Notes under the pieces: generated by a model | Told to the model about the DNA's origin: nothing | The model's input: the letters and a program-made list of their open reading frames with translations, nothing else | Database searches by the model: none | DNA from: Phycisphaerae bacterium | GTDB taxonomy: Bacteria; Planctomycetota; Phycisphaerae; Phycisphaerales; UBA1924 | NCBI GenBank assembly: GCA_030429705.1 | Contig: JAUIES010000003.1 | Location: 248,001-312,000, forward strand | Reading direction: 5' to 3' | DNA: 64,000 nucleotides | In this document: piece after piece, positions 38,422 to 48,210 of the stretch | Position numbering within the stretch: the stretch's first letter is position 1 | Layout: the number at the start of each line of letters is the position of its first letter | Program-made: the position numbers and the translations under genes

Positions 38422-40986
38422 ATGAACACACTGACCACAATCACACTCGCCGCTCTCGTATCAAGCGCGACAGCACAGACATGCAATTTTGAATCCCCGG
38501 TGTCTTACTCAATTCCCGGCGGTTCTGACGGGCCATATTTCGTCGCTTCTGGAGATATTGACAACGACGGCGACATCGATCTCATCACCGACTACAACGG
38601 TCCGGGGAACGACCCGACCCAGATTCTCTGGAACGATGGCGATGGTACATTCAGCCTCGGGCCGGTTCTGACTGCCGGGTGGGGGTTCGGCCAGGTCGCA
38701 CTCGGCGATATGGATGACGACGGCGACCTCGATGTTCTCCGCGTCAGTTACTTCAGCAATGGCGTCTACTTCTACCGCAACGAAGGCTCATCGTTCAGCA
38801 GCGGCACCTACTACTCTGGCGGCGGCGGCAGCAGAGCCGTCGTCTGGACCGACATCGATGGCGACAAAGATCTCGACTTCGTCGTCACGGATAAATTTGG
38901 TGGGCAAATCCGGCCTTACCGTAACATCAATGGACTCGGATTCACCTCTGTCGGGCTCTTCCCCGTTGGCGCAGATCCATTCGGCATCGACGCAGGCGAT
39001 ATCGATGGCGATGGCGACAACGACATCGTGGTCACCAACGAAGATTCGGCGACCATCACTGTCGCTCTCAATGACGGCACAGGACAGTTCCCGATGACCC
39101 AATCGTATGATGTCGGCGAAAGACCCGTTGATGTCTCGTTGACGGATCTCAATGGCGACGGATGGCTTGATGCCGTTGTCGCAAACTGGGACAACTTGGT
39201 CGGTATCGGCGATACCGTCTCCGTGCTCATGAGTGACATGGAAGTTGGGTTCAATAATCAGGTCGTCTATCAAGTCGCGGCGCGTCCGACTTCAGTCAAG
39301 GCTGCCGACATGAACGGCGATGGGTTCATCGATATCGTCGCATCCTGCGGCGTTGATGATGAGATCGCCGTGTTGCCCGGCAACGGCGATGGAACTTTCC
39401 AAACTGCAGAAACCTTTGCCGCCGGCAACAGCCCTGAGTTTCTCGCGCTTGGCGATTTTGATGGCGACGGCGCGACCGATGCCGCTGTCGTCCTTGGGAG
39501 CCCGAACGCGGTATCAGTCTTGATAAACGCATGCGACACGCCGGTTGATCCGCCAGTGGTCGACACACTCTGGCATGTCGGTTGGGACAACTTCTTCAAC
39601 GAAGACCTTCCGTCCCATGTCGCAGTTGATGGTCAGGGCAATATTGTGACCGCAGGCTCGACCTACTTTACCGCCAACGAGGACGATTTCTATGTCGTGA
39701 AGTTTGATGCCGATGGCAATCAACTCTGGGATTACACCTACAACGGGACCGGCGACCACTACGACAAAATCTACAACCTCGCGATCGACTCAACGGACGC
39801 TGTCATCGTCAGCGGCGAATCATGGAACAACAATTTTGGCGTTGAATGGGCAACCATCAAGATCAACGCAGATGGGACCACCGCCTGGACCAAACGGTAC
39901 CTCGCAGCCAACACATTCAGTCAGCAAAGACCGGGTGGACTGGCGATCGGTCCAAACGACGAAGTCGCGGTTTGCGGCTACTACATCAATGCAAGTTTCG
40001 AGTTCCTGTTCACGGTTGTCGTCTATGACGAAAATGGAACTATGCTGTGGGATGAACATCTGCCAACCGCAGGAACAACCTACACCGGTCAGGCTCGAGC
40101 AATCGCTTTTGATACTCAGGGCAATGTGATCGTCACCGGTTCAATTGAGGACGATGATGAGTTCGGTGAAGAGTTGATGACCGCCAAGTTTGCACCCGAT
40201 GGCACGCTCTTGTGGTCCGAGCGACTTGATGCAACCGATTCGGACTTTTTCAATGAGACCATCGGCCGAAGCCTCCATGTCGATGGTGACGACAACATCT
40301 ATGTCGCCGCAACGACCTATTCCGGCTCGGCAACCAACGATGACTTTGTCGTGGCAAAATATGCGCCCGGTGGCGGTCTTGAGTGGTCGCGAACATATTC
40401 AGGCCTCGGTGCAACAACAGCGTTCAAGTTGACCCCTCTACCCGACGGGACGATCGTCGTCTCGGGAAGTGGCGGTAGTGGGGTGGTGATGCACGCGTTC
40501 GATGGGGCGGGCACAACGCTCTGGGGCTCTTCCGTGCCAGCGTCGATCAACTCGAGTAACTCAACCGGCCACATTACGCTTGGTTCGGATGGGTTCCTTT
40601 ATCTCCTCGGCCAGGCCGGTTCAGACCTCGCCGTGTTCCAGGTTGATGCCGGAGGCACGCTGCTTTCGACCACAGATCTGGACTCAGGTTCCGCGACTGA
40701 CAATCGGGCTGCAATCACAGCCGGACCAAACGGAACCCTCTACGCCCTTGGCTCCTACCAACCAGAAATCGTGAACCGTCGAGACTTCTCGCTGTTCAAA
40801 CTCTCGACTGTTGATACGACATGCCCGGCGGACTTCGTTGCCGATGGCGTGCTTGACTTCTTCGATGTTCAAGCGTTTCTGTCGGCTTTCGCCACGGAAG
40901 ACCCCTCAGCCGACTTCGTAGCTGATGGCACTTTCGACTTCTTCGATGTTCTCGAATTTCTCCAGGCGTTCGCGTCTGGTTGCTGA
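38422..40986 (+). CDS. Exported FG-GAP/VCBS beta-propeller protein with GC-type dockerin module
   Basis: ATG 38422 gives MNTLTTITLAALVSSATAQT, a compact signal peptide; 854 residues. The first half contains at least seven FG-GAP-like Ca-binding loops (DIDNDGDIDLI, DMDDDGDLDVLR, DIDGDGDNDIVV, DLNGDGWLDAVV, DMNGDGFIDIVA, DFDGDGATDAAV and a variant), an integrin-like propeller. The second half is a different propeller with blades such as VDGQGNIVTAGST, AIDSTDAVIVSGES, FDTQGNVIVTGSI and VDGDDNIYVAATT. The tail is CPADFVADGVLDFFDVQAFL plus ADGTFDFFDVLEFL, ending in Gly-Cys directly before the stop. Last of the five-gene array; the attachment site lies 312 bases downstream. Confidence 0.86.
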   Translation: MNTLTTITLAALVSSATAQTCNFESPVSYSIPGGSDGPYFVASGDIDNDGDIDLITDYNGPGNDPTQILWNDGDGTFSLGPVLTAGWGFGQVALGDMDDDGDLDVLRVSYFSNGVYFYRNEGSSFSSGTYYSGGGGSRAVVWTDIDGDKDLDFVVTDKFGGQIRPYRNINGLGFTSVGLFPVGADPFGIDAGDIDGDGDNDIVVTNEDSATITVALNDGTGQFPMTQSYDVGERPVDVSLTDLNGDGWLDAVVANWDNLVGIGDTVSVLMSDMEVGFNNQVVYQVAARPTSVKAADMNGDGFIDIVASCGVDDEIAVLPGNGDGTFQTAETFAAGNSPEFLALGDFDGDGATDAAVVLGSPNAVSVLINACDTPVDPPVVDTLWHVGWDNFFNEDLPSHVAVDGQGNIVTAGSTYFTANEDDFYVVKFDADGNQLWDYTYNGTGDHYDKIYNLAIDSTDAVIVSGESWNNNFGVEWATIKINADGTTAWTKRYLAANTFSQQRPGGLAIGPNDEVAVCGYYINASFEFLFTVVVYDENGTMLWDEHLPTAGTTYTGQARAIAFDTQGNVIVTGSIEDDDEFGEELMTAKFAPDGTLLWSERLDATDSDFFNETIGRSLHVDGDDNIYVAATTYSGSATNDDFVVAKYAPGGGLEWSRTYSGLGATTAFKLTPLPDGTIVVSGSGGSGVVMHAFDGAGTTLWGSSVPASINSSNSTGHITLGSDGFLYLLGQAGSDLAVFQVDAGGTLLSTTDLDSGSATDNRAAITAGPNGTLYALGSYQPEIVNRRDFSLFKLSTVDTTCPADFVADGVLDFFDVQAFLSAFATEDPSADFVADGTFDFFDVLEFLQAFASGC

Positions 40987-41156
40987 CAATTCGATGGATC
41001 TGATTGCTCGACTCTCGTGGCAGATTTGAAGACCTCAGGCTGCCCGTGCGCCGATACTCGTTTCTGCGATGGCCGGTACCCGTGTCTCACGCACAGACCC
41101 GACCGTGACCGCTGAGGACTCGAACGACCCCGCAAGACGCAGTAAAAAAAGAGCCA

Positions 41157-41298
41157 ATGTTGAACGAGGCTGCGCACAAAACAGCACGGTCTTTGGCGTG
41201 CATTTGTCATCACCGCGTTGTGAATGATTCGCAAACACCAGCGAATGCTGGTCACAGGCAATCAAGAGCGAAAATTGCGCACTGCTGCGAAACGAAAC
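41157..41298 (+). pseudogene. Possible C-terminal remnant of an older integrase
   Basis: This frame reads through the left attachment core in the same phase as the integrase at 61301-62602 (CETKQVIPAGFE here, AAQNRKVIPAGFE there). Upstream residues (NEAAHKTARSLA...) are loosely similar to the integrase tail (HNAAQHVPALSR...). It has no catalytic region. It may be the surviving end of the integrase from an element that occupied the same tRNA earlier. The similarity was judged by eye and is weak outside the core. Confidence 0.35.
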
Positions 41299-41322
41299 AA
41301 GTGATCCCGGCGGGATTCGAAC
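41299..41322. repeat. Left attachment site (attL): 24-bp direct repeat of the tRNA-Glu 3' end
   Basis: All 24 bases are identical to 62562-62585. The core GTGATCCCGGCGGGATTCGA is the complement of the T-arm and acceptor end of tRNA-Glu. The rest of the tRNA is missing here, as expected for the distal end of an element integrated into a tRNA 3' end. Confidence 0.8.
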
Positions 41323-41540
41323 ACCATCCAAATACATCGGGAAATACGGGCAATTCGGAATCCGGCGGCGCACAAAGCGGCGCAGTTGGAAGCGATTCGA
41401 TTCTGTCTGAGCACATTGACGCGGACCTTGTGGTTGTGATTAAAGCGTGGTCGGGACTACCTGCGAGCATTCGTGAAAACATCACGACGATAGTTTCAGT
41501 GAACCGGGCTAGTGAATCGATCTCAAAGGTTGACCTTTGA
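41323..41540 (+). other. Orphan coding tail that would extend the integrase in the excised circle
   Basis: Immediately inside attL, the frame in phase with the integrase continues after VIPAGFE as HHPNTSGNTGNSESGGAQSG and later VIKAWSGLPASIRENITTIV, stopping at 41540 after about 72 codons. If the element excises, attP would join the integrase to this segment, replacing its present short end PALPG. The amphipathic AWSGLPASIRENI-type segment resembles tails I associate with planctomycete integrases. The remaining gap to 41795 holds no gene I can support and should contain the RHS promoter. Confidence 0.45.
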
Positions 41541-41795
41541 ATCCCGATTCCATGAACTCCTGTCACCAGGTCAAATCTATCGGTAGACCGCAATGTCGCA
41601 TGAGAACGGAGCAGTTATAGCACAGGACCAACTGGGTGTTTGTCGACCGACAGCGATGGTGCCAACGGTGCAAGATCCGTTAGCTCAAGTCGTACCGGCA
41701 TCGCCAGTTTTCTCTTGCGAACCTCAAACCAATTTGCTAGCGTGAGATTTTCGCACGCTGTCGGAATCGTCAATGGAATCCTGTTGGAGCTAGCG

Positions 41796-44700
41796 ATGTT
41801 GGATATTCTCCTCGGACAAAGGTGCGCAGTTGCTAAAACTGCCCTCCTCTTTCTGGTTTTTGTTTTGGGTGGATCCACGGCGTACGCCCAGTGCGATGGC
41901 TCTGATGCCAAGTTCATAATCAGCGGTGACTACCACACCTACGGCTTCTTTGGTCAAGGCAGCAATGTCGGGTCCTTTGGCCCTGTGGAGGAGAGTTTTA
42001 CAGACTCATTCGAGTTTCCAAACGGCAGCACATCTAGGTATGTGACGACTGATCTCAGCCTGACTGGAGCAGATGGCACCCTCAGTGTCGATATCGATCA
42101 CCAGGCTTTTGTCCGCGCTCGGAGGGACGCGGGTAACGACTGGGGTGGTGTATTTGAAATCACGGTCGATATCTATGTCAAGGGGCCTCCCGGGACGCCA
42201 TATTTTGTTGATCGAGACCTTCTGGGATCCGTGTCAGTCAACCGAGTAGCGGGAGCGGGAACAAGTCATGCAAATATGCTGGGTACAACCGCGGTTGTGA
42301 ACGGATCCGGTAGCCAGACCCTTCCGGTGAGTTCCGCAGGCACCGACAAGGGTGTGACTACCAACACACCGCACCCCAGTTGCCCCGACTATCACTACGC
42401 CACCTCTGTCTCAATCAGGGGTTTTGGATTCATTTTTCAATCTATTGACATCTGTATATTTGGGAATTGCGGTCCTTTCAACTATCCGTCAAACGGGCTA
42501 CTTTCGGGAACCATCACAGCGGGATGTACCGGTGGTTGTGAGCCTGACGAAGAAGATCAGACTCCGCCTCCGACTTGTCTTGACGAACAGCCTCCCGCTG
42601 CTCCAGAGGGGCCGCAATGTCCTGGCCCATTCGGTTCGGATGACTTCGATCTCCGTACAGTTAGTGACCCCATCTATCTCTTTTCGGGCGAGATGTACCT
42701 GAACGAGGAAGACCTTCGAATCAAAGGCCGCGGGACCGACTTCGTTTGGTCACGCAAGTATCGATCAAAATTCGGCGTCAACTCCGCACAGGGCAACGGC
42801 TGGGATTGCAGTTACAACATCTTCCTGAACCTTGACGGTGATGATCTGGTATTGAGCAACGGCTGGAACCGAACCGAGGTCTTCCCCGCTTCGGGTTCCG
42901 GTGTGTGGACGCGTGACGAGTTCTTCTACGAAATCGTCCAGCAACCCGACAACTCCTATCGCCTGACATTTCCTGATTCTGGCACATGGGACTTTGCACC
43001 GATCGATGGATCCGCGGCCCAAGGCAAACTCACTGCAATCAACAATCGCAACGGCAATTTCATGGGTTTTGCTTATGATCCCAGTGGCCGACTCTCCACA
43101 ATCACCGACACTCTCGGACGCAACATCACAATTGCGTACAACGCAGACAACTTCATTGCATCCGTCACGGACTTTGACGGACGCGTCGTGCAGTACGACT
43201 ACTACGACGGCATTGAACCTGGAGGCTCTTTCGGCGACTTGAAATCTGTGACAACGCCCACAGTAACCGGGACACCAAACGGGAATGATTTTCCCGCCGG
43301 CAAGACGACAACCTATACATACTCCTCCGGATTTGCAGACGATCGGTTGAACCACAATCTTTTGACCATCACCGATCCACGCGGCAACACCATCGCCGTC
43401 AACGAATACGCTTCGACCACCGACCCAGATGATCTCCTCTTCGATCGGGTCGTCCGTCAGACATGGGGTGATGTCGGCGATCTCATCGACTTGACCTATG
43501 TGACGCAGACACCATCGCCCGAAAACGCGAATGCCATCATCAAGACCATTGTCAACGATCGTGAAGGGCATGTGAAAGAGTTCTTCTTTGACAGTGCAAA
43601 TCGACTTCTCAGACGGCTTGATTACACCGGATTGGCAGATTCAGATCTTCCTACAACAGAAGTGAACAACCGTCCTGGTCCACCATTACGGGGAAGCGAC
43701 CCAGCGTTTTTTGAAACGACATGGGAATACAACGCTGACTCCCTCCCAACTCGCATCATTCATCCCAATCTGAAAGAAGAAGAGTTCATCTACGACGATG
43801 CGAATGCGGATCCTCGCGCCCATGGCAACTTGCTCGAGCACAGGAGACTCCCCGGTCCGTTGGGAGGAGATCAGATCCTAATCACGGAGACATTCGAGTA
43901 TGACGAAGGCCACGGCGGGTGCTGCGGAACCAACTTTGTCACACGCCATGTCGATGGCCGTGGCAATGAAACTCTGCATACATACGACGACTTCGGCAAC
44001 CGAACCCACACGATGCACCGCATCCCTTCCATTGTGGAAGACTTCGAGTACAACGAATTTGGTCAGCTAACGGCGCACACTCTACCCGACAACGGCTCGA
44101 GTCATCGACGCCGTGACGAATACGCCTACTACGACGCCGGGCCGCAGCGCGGATACATGGCGCAACGCATCGTTGATGCCACCGGCTTCGCTCTGACGAC
44201 CACTTACGAGTATGACAATCGTGGCAATGTCATCCGAGAGACTGATCCTCGCGGAGCGGCCACTGACTATTTCGTCAATGCGCTCGATCAGATTGTTCGA
44301 GAGACGAGGCGCCACGTGCAGACGCCATCCGGTGCTGTCAGGTATTTCGCAGATACTTTCTATGATGCCAACGACAATGTCGTCCGACTCGATGTCCAGA
44401 ATGTGCGCGATGACGGTACCGTCGATCCAATCAATCCACTGTTCACGACAACATTCGAGTATGAGACACTCAACCGCCTCACTCGTAAGTCAACCGAGGT
44501 TGATCCAGTTCACAACATCGATACCGAATATGCCTACGACGCCAACCGCAATCGTGTCCTCACTCGATACGGTGAAGCCACGAACGAATCAGATCCGTTT
44601 AATGTCGTGCAAGTCCAATACGACGAACGAGACTTGGTATTCCGCGAAATCAATGCTCCTGGCCATCCGACGGATCAATCCTCCACGCAGTACGACTATG

Positions 44701-47630
44701 ACCTCAACGGCAATCTCGTAGTGATCAGCGTTGGACTCGAAGAGACACCAAGAATAGAGATTCGTGATTATGACGGATACGACCGCCTCCTGAGTGTCGT
44801 CGATCCAATGGGCAATGTCACTCTATTCGAGTATGACGCCAATGGGAATCGTGTACTCCTGTGGGTTGACGGCGAGGAAACTGATGTTCCAGATTCCACG
44901 ATGAATGTTCGGCTCAGGGAAGTTTCCTATGTCTATGACCAACAGGATCGCCAAACACGACGTGAAGAGGCGTTCTTCGATACTGCATCCCAGATCGACA
45001 TCGACGATGGGCTTGCTGTGACCGAAACTTTCTACAACGCCAATTCTCAGATTGTGCGAGTCGTTGATGACAACGGGCATGAGCAGATCACGGCATACGA
45101 CACCGCGAACCGCCGATCGGTGCTGACGGACGGCAAAGGTAATACACGCTCATTCGCGTACGACGAAAATTCGAATGTCGTGAGCGTTGTCGAAGTTGAG
45201 AAATCAGATCTCGGGGCATCCGATGAGATATTCTCAACCTCCATTGAGTACGACGGGCTCGATCGTCAGGTGGCCCAGATTGACAACATCGGCAATCGAA
45301 CCGACTACGCGTACGACTCCCGGGATAACCGCACTCTGTCCATCGATCAAGATCGCAATATTGTACAGTATCAGTACGACGGACTGAACCGGCTGACTTT
45401 CACAACTCGTGTACTCACTGACGATGGCACTGGCTCTGGTAATCTCACTGGAACGATTGTCACTTCCCAAACTTGGGATGATTCCTCAAGATTGACTTCG
45501 CAGGTTGATGACAACGGAAACGCGACGGAGTATGCATATGACGCTCTCAATCGCAAGACAACTATTGAGCACGCCGACGGCACGCGCGACCAAACGACCT
45601 ACGACATTCATGGAAACGCGGTGACGATGGTCGATCCGAACAACAGTGTTCAGACTTGCACATACGACTTGCTGAACCGGCTCACCGGCAAGCAGATCGT
45701 CGCTGGCCCTGGTGTGTCGAGCGATACCACCGCAGAGGGGTTCATGTACGACGGCTTATCCCGGATCGTCTCGGCTGTTGACGATGACTCGACCGTCTCG
45801 CGTTCGTACGACTCCTTGTCGAATGTGACCGCGGAGATTCTGAATGGTGAGTTGGCGACATTCGGTTTCGATGGTGTCGGCAACCAATTGCTCGGTACTT
45901 ATCCAGGCGGACGCAGCATTTTTACCTCCTACGACGAACTCGATCGGAAAAAAGAGATTCGTGATGGCGTGGCTGGCCCATTGATCGCTCAATACGACTA
46001 TGTTGGTGTGCATCGCGTTGAGCGTCGCTCGTATGCCAACGGATCACAGACCGAATTCACCTACGATGGAATCACCGGCATTCCCAACGAGCCTGGCGAC
46101 TTTGGCGTCCGGCGCATTGTCAGGACACGGCACACGCGCGGCGGTGATGTTATCGACGACCGCACTTACTCATGGGACCGCCGCGGCAGCAAGACGCGCC
46201 GGACCGATGTTCGCACGAGCGGGCCTCAACTGAGTCACCAATACTCCTACGACTCAGTCAATCGATTGGTTGACACAGAGGTCACTGACGGTGGCGGCTC
46301 ACCCGTTCGAGCAACGGGATACGAACTTGACGGCGTACACAACCGCCGCACGGTCATTGGTGATCCCGATGAAGGACGCTACACACTTGATGGTACCATT
46401 CCTGACCCAGCCGATGTTCAGGTCAATCAATATACAACCACACCGGTCGGTGGCGGAGAATCCCGTTCCTATGACGCGAACGGCAATCTGACATCGGTCC
46501 GCTGTATTGCTGACTTTGCCGAACCCGGTGGACATTTTGATTTCTTCGATGTACAGGCGTTCTTGGGTCTCTTTTCTGCACAGGATCCGGCGGCGGACCT
46601 CGCCGCACCGACCGGTGCCTGGGATTTCTTTGATGTGCTCGTGTTCTTGAACGCGTTCTCTGCGGGGTGTGATGGTGGCTATCGCCAGATCGTATACGAT
46701 TACAACAACCGTATGGTGTCGTTCGAAGATGAAGACGGTATGGTCTCGACCTATTCCTATGACGCTCTGGGACGGCGAATCAGCAGGATCGTTGATTCGA
46801 CCGGTTCTGCTGATGAAACACGCTATTTCTACGACAACTGGCAGGTTGTTGAAGAGCAAAGCAACGCTGGCGCCACAGAGGCGACCTATGTCTATGGCGT
46901 TAGTATCGACGAAGTCCTTCATATGCAACGCGGTTCGGCGGACTTCTTCTATCACGGTGATGATTTGGGCAGCGTGTTCGCCGTGTCCGACGCGTCGGGC
47001 GCTGCTGTTGAGCGATACGAGTATGACGACTATGGCGACCGGCGCGTCCTCGATGCCGCCGGATCGTTAATCCCTGACTCGGTCATCGGTAATCCCTACG
47101 CCTTCGTCGGACGAAGATTCGATCAAGAATCAAGTTGGTACCACTACCGCACACGACAGTTCGACCCACGAGCCGGTCGATTCACCTCACGCGATACGCT
47201 AGGGACCTGGCACGATCAAATTGGGGTCGGTAACGGTCGCATATATGCTGGATCCAGTCCTTGGACATTGACTGATCCGTTTGGCCGTGAATCCGAGCCC
47301 GGATTCTTTTGCAGTTGGTTCGAATGGCTCGATTTCTTCGGCTGGTGTTCAACTCCAGAACCAAAGCCTCCGTTCCCCTGCTTCGACAGCGTTATGAATG
47401 GTGTGCAGGTAGAGCAAAATGGAGGGTATTACCACCCGGGGAGTTGGGATCCCAGCAATCCTCAGAACCCCTCAACTGGTCTTCCTCCTTGTAACGATGA
47501 AGAAAAGAAACCGCCCAAGAAGGACAAGCCCGATCGTGAGTTGTGCGGCTCTGATCCAATCGGATCATGCGGGACACTTTGGGAGGGGTCAGTCAATTCG
47601 CTATTGGACGCATTTGAAGGCAGACGCTAA
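41796..47630 (+). CDS. RHS/YD-repeat protein with embedded dockerin module
   Basis: I choose ATG 41796 (MLDILLGQRCAVAKTALLFL), preceded by TTGGAG, because it opens a signal-peptide-like segment ending STAYAQ; 1944 residues. After a beta-rich N-terminal region the classic PIYLFSGEMYLNEEDL / GTDFVWSRKYRSKFG entry appears (about residues 290-330), then many YD repeats (FAYDPSGRLSTITDTLGRNI, TYDDFGNRTHTM, EYAYDALNRKT). The RHS core is FFYHGDDLGSVFAVSDASG, ending YAFVGRRFDQESSWYHYRTR and FDPRAGRFTSRD. Residues about 1569-1627 are a dockerin-like insert. The last 110 residues after the core are Cys- and Pro-rich and unrecognised; in RHS proteins this is the toxin or variable tip. Probably an exported surface protein; toxin activity is unproven. 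Confidence 0.88.
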   Translation: MLDILLGQRCAVAKTALLFLVFVLGGSTAYAQCDGSDAKFIISGDYHTYGFFGQGSNVGSFGPVEESFTDSFEFPNGSTSRYVTTDLSLTGADGTLSVDIDHQAFVRARRDAGNDWGGVFEITVDIYVKGPPGTPYFVDRDLLGSVSVNRVAGAGTSHANMLGTTAVVNGSGSQTLPVSSAGTDKGVTTNTPHPSCPDYHYATSVSIRGFGFIFQSIDICIFGNCGPFNYPSNGLLSGTITAGCTGGCEPDEEDQTPPPTCLDEQPPAAPEGPQCPGPFGSDDFDLRTVSDPIYLFSGEMYLNEEDLRIKGRGTDFVWSRKYRSKFGVNSAQGNGWDCSYNIFLNLDGDDLVLSNGWNRTEVFPASGSGVWTRDEFFYEIVQQPDNSYRLTFPDSGTWDFAPIDGSAAQGKLTAINNRNGNFMGFAYDPSGRLSTITDTLGRNITIAYNADNFIASVTDFDGRVVQYDYYDGIEPGGSFGDLKSVTTPTVTGTPNGNDFPAGKTTTYTYSSGFADDRLNHNLLTITDPRGNTIAVNEYASTTDPDDLLFDRVVRQTWGDVGDLIDLTYVTQTPSPENANAIIKTIVNDREGHVKEFFFDSANRLLRRLDYTGLADSDLPTTEVNNRPGPPLRGSDPAFFETTWEYNADSLPTRIIHPNLKEEEFIYDDANADPRAHGNLLEHRRLPGPLGGDQILITETFEYDEGHGGCCGTNFVTRHVDGRGNETLHTYDDFGNRTHTMHRIPSIVEDFEYNEFGQLTAHTLPDNGSSHRRRDEYAYYDAGPQRGYMAQRIVDATGFALTTTYEYDNRGNVIRETDPRGAATDYFVNALDQIVRETRRHVQTPSGAVRYFADTFYDANDNVVRLDVQNVRDDGTVDPINPLFTTTFEYETLNRLTRKSTEVDPVHNIDTEYAYDANRNRVLTRYGEATNESDPFNVVQVQYDERDLVFREINAPGHPTDQSSTQYDYDLNGNLVVISVGLEETPRIEIRDYDGYDRLLSVVDPMGNVTLFEYDANGNRVLLWVDGEETDVPDSTMNVRLREVSYVYDQQDRQTRREEAFFDTASQIDIDDGLAVTETFYNANSQIVRVVDDNGHEQITAYDTANRRSVLTDGKGNTRSFAYDENSNVVSVVEVEKSDLGASDEIFSTSIEYDGLDRQVAQIDNIGNRTDYAYDSRDNRTLSIDQDRNIVQYQYDGLNRLTFTTRVLTDDGTGSGNLTGTIVTSQTWDDSSRLTSQVDDNGNATEYAYDALNRKTTIEHADGTRDQTTYDIHGNAVTMVDPNNSVQTCTYDLLNRLTGKQIVAGPGVSSDTTAEGFMYDGLSRIVSAVDDDSTVSRSYDSLSNVTAEILNGELATFGFDGVGNQLLGTYPGGRSIFTSYDELDRKKEIRDGVAGPLIAQYDYVGVHRVERRSYANGSQTEFTYDGITGIPNEPGDFGVRRIVRTRHTRGGDVIDDRTYSWDRRGSKTRRTDVRTSGPQLSHQYSYDSVNRLVDTEVTDGGGSPVRATGYELDGVHNRRTVIGDPDEGRYTLDGTIPDPADVQVNQYTTTPVGGGESRSYDANGNLTSVRCIADFAEPGGHFDFFDVQAFLGLFSAQDPAADLAAPTGAWDFFDVLVFLNAFSAGCDGGYRQIVYDYNNRMVSFEDEDGMVSTYSYDALGRRISRIVDSTGSADETRYFYDNWQVVEEQSNAGATEATYVYGVSIDEVLHMQRGSADFFYHGDDLGSVFAVSDASGAAVERYEYDDYGDRRVLDAAGSLIPDSVIGNPYAFVGRRFDQESSWYHYRTRQFDPRAGRFTSRDTLGTWHDQIGVGNGRIYAGSSPWTLTDPFGRESEPGFFCSWFEWLDFFGWCSTPEPKPPFPCFDSVMNGVQVEQNGGYYHPGSWDPSNPQNPSTGLPPCNDEEKKPPKKDKPDRELCGSDPIGSCGTLWEGSVNSLLDAFEGRR
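46500..46674 (+). other. Dockerin-like module embedded inside the RHS repeats
   Basis: Within the RHS gene a stretch reads CIADF...HFDFFDVQAFL, then SAQDPAADL and WDFFDVLVFLNAFSAGCD. It matches the C-terminal module of the five upstream secreted proteins but sits between YDANGNLTSVR and YRQIVYDYNNRM, which would otherwise be a single YD repeat. Compared with the tails (DFNDDGVLDFFD), the loop here (DFAEPGGHFDFFD) is one residue longer and has lost the Asn/Asp ligands, so Ca2+ binding is probably impaired. Confidence 0.8.
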
Positions 47631-48210
47631 CGATCAACTGAATTCAAGTTTCAGATTCACTGCTCGCAATCAGAACATCGAGTGAGAAATTGAACCATTG
47701 CGCGTTGAAGTGGTTCAGACAAAGTCAGATACTTGATTTTGGAATGGTTTAGGGCAAGCGGGTCTTTAGAAATCAGTTTGCTCCTATTCCGCACGACCGG
47801 GCAGGCCGTGGTGGGGCTCCTGAGTGGGTTGGTTACCCGACCATCCGCCACCGAGACATCACGACCGCACGATTAGTCATTCTGAATTTTCAGTACGTTC
47901 TCAATGCTAGTGAGCTCGACGACGCCAGTATTCGATGCAAAAGGGCAACTTTCTCCTGACAACAACAGGTCAATCGGGCGTGACAGATTAGTCCATTGAG
48001 ACATCGGTTGTGCTCCATTTCGTTCAGGCAGTCTTGAGATTGGTCGCTCGTATTCGAGTAAGGAATCAGATTCGTGAGTGAATTTTTTGAGTCAGAGAGT
48101 GAATCCAGCAAAAATGATACCGGAATCACAAAATGCGCACAGATCACACAAGAAACGTTTGTCCACCCAGTTCCGTGTCTTCATTCGAAGGGAGCGCTTC
48201 GCGCATGTGG
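47631..48210. other. 580-bp gene-free stretch between RHS and the restriction operon
   Basis: No supported gene. A minus-strand frame at 47890-48147 (85 codons, Ser/Leu/Cys-rich) has no recognisable motif or ribosome binding site. The stretch looks less GC-rich than the flanking genes. Both neighbouring genes end here (convergent), so terminators are expected, but I find no clear hairpin with a T-tract. Confidence 0.5.

Noticed and set aside
41157-41540. Intact 127-residue gene spanning the left attachment site
   Set aside because: The frame is explained better as two integrase-tail pieces meeting at the recombination core than as a separate gene.
47890-48147. Small minus-strand frame (85 codons) between RHS and the peptidase gene
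   Set aside because: No start signal, no motif and no coupling to neighbours; treated as non-coding.
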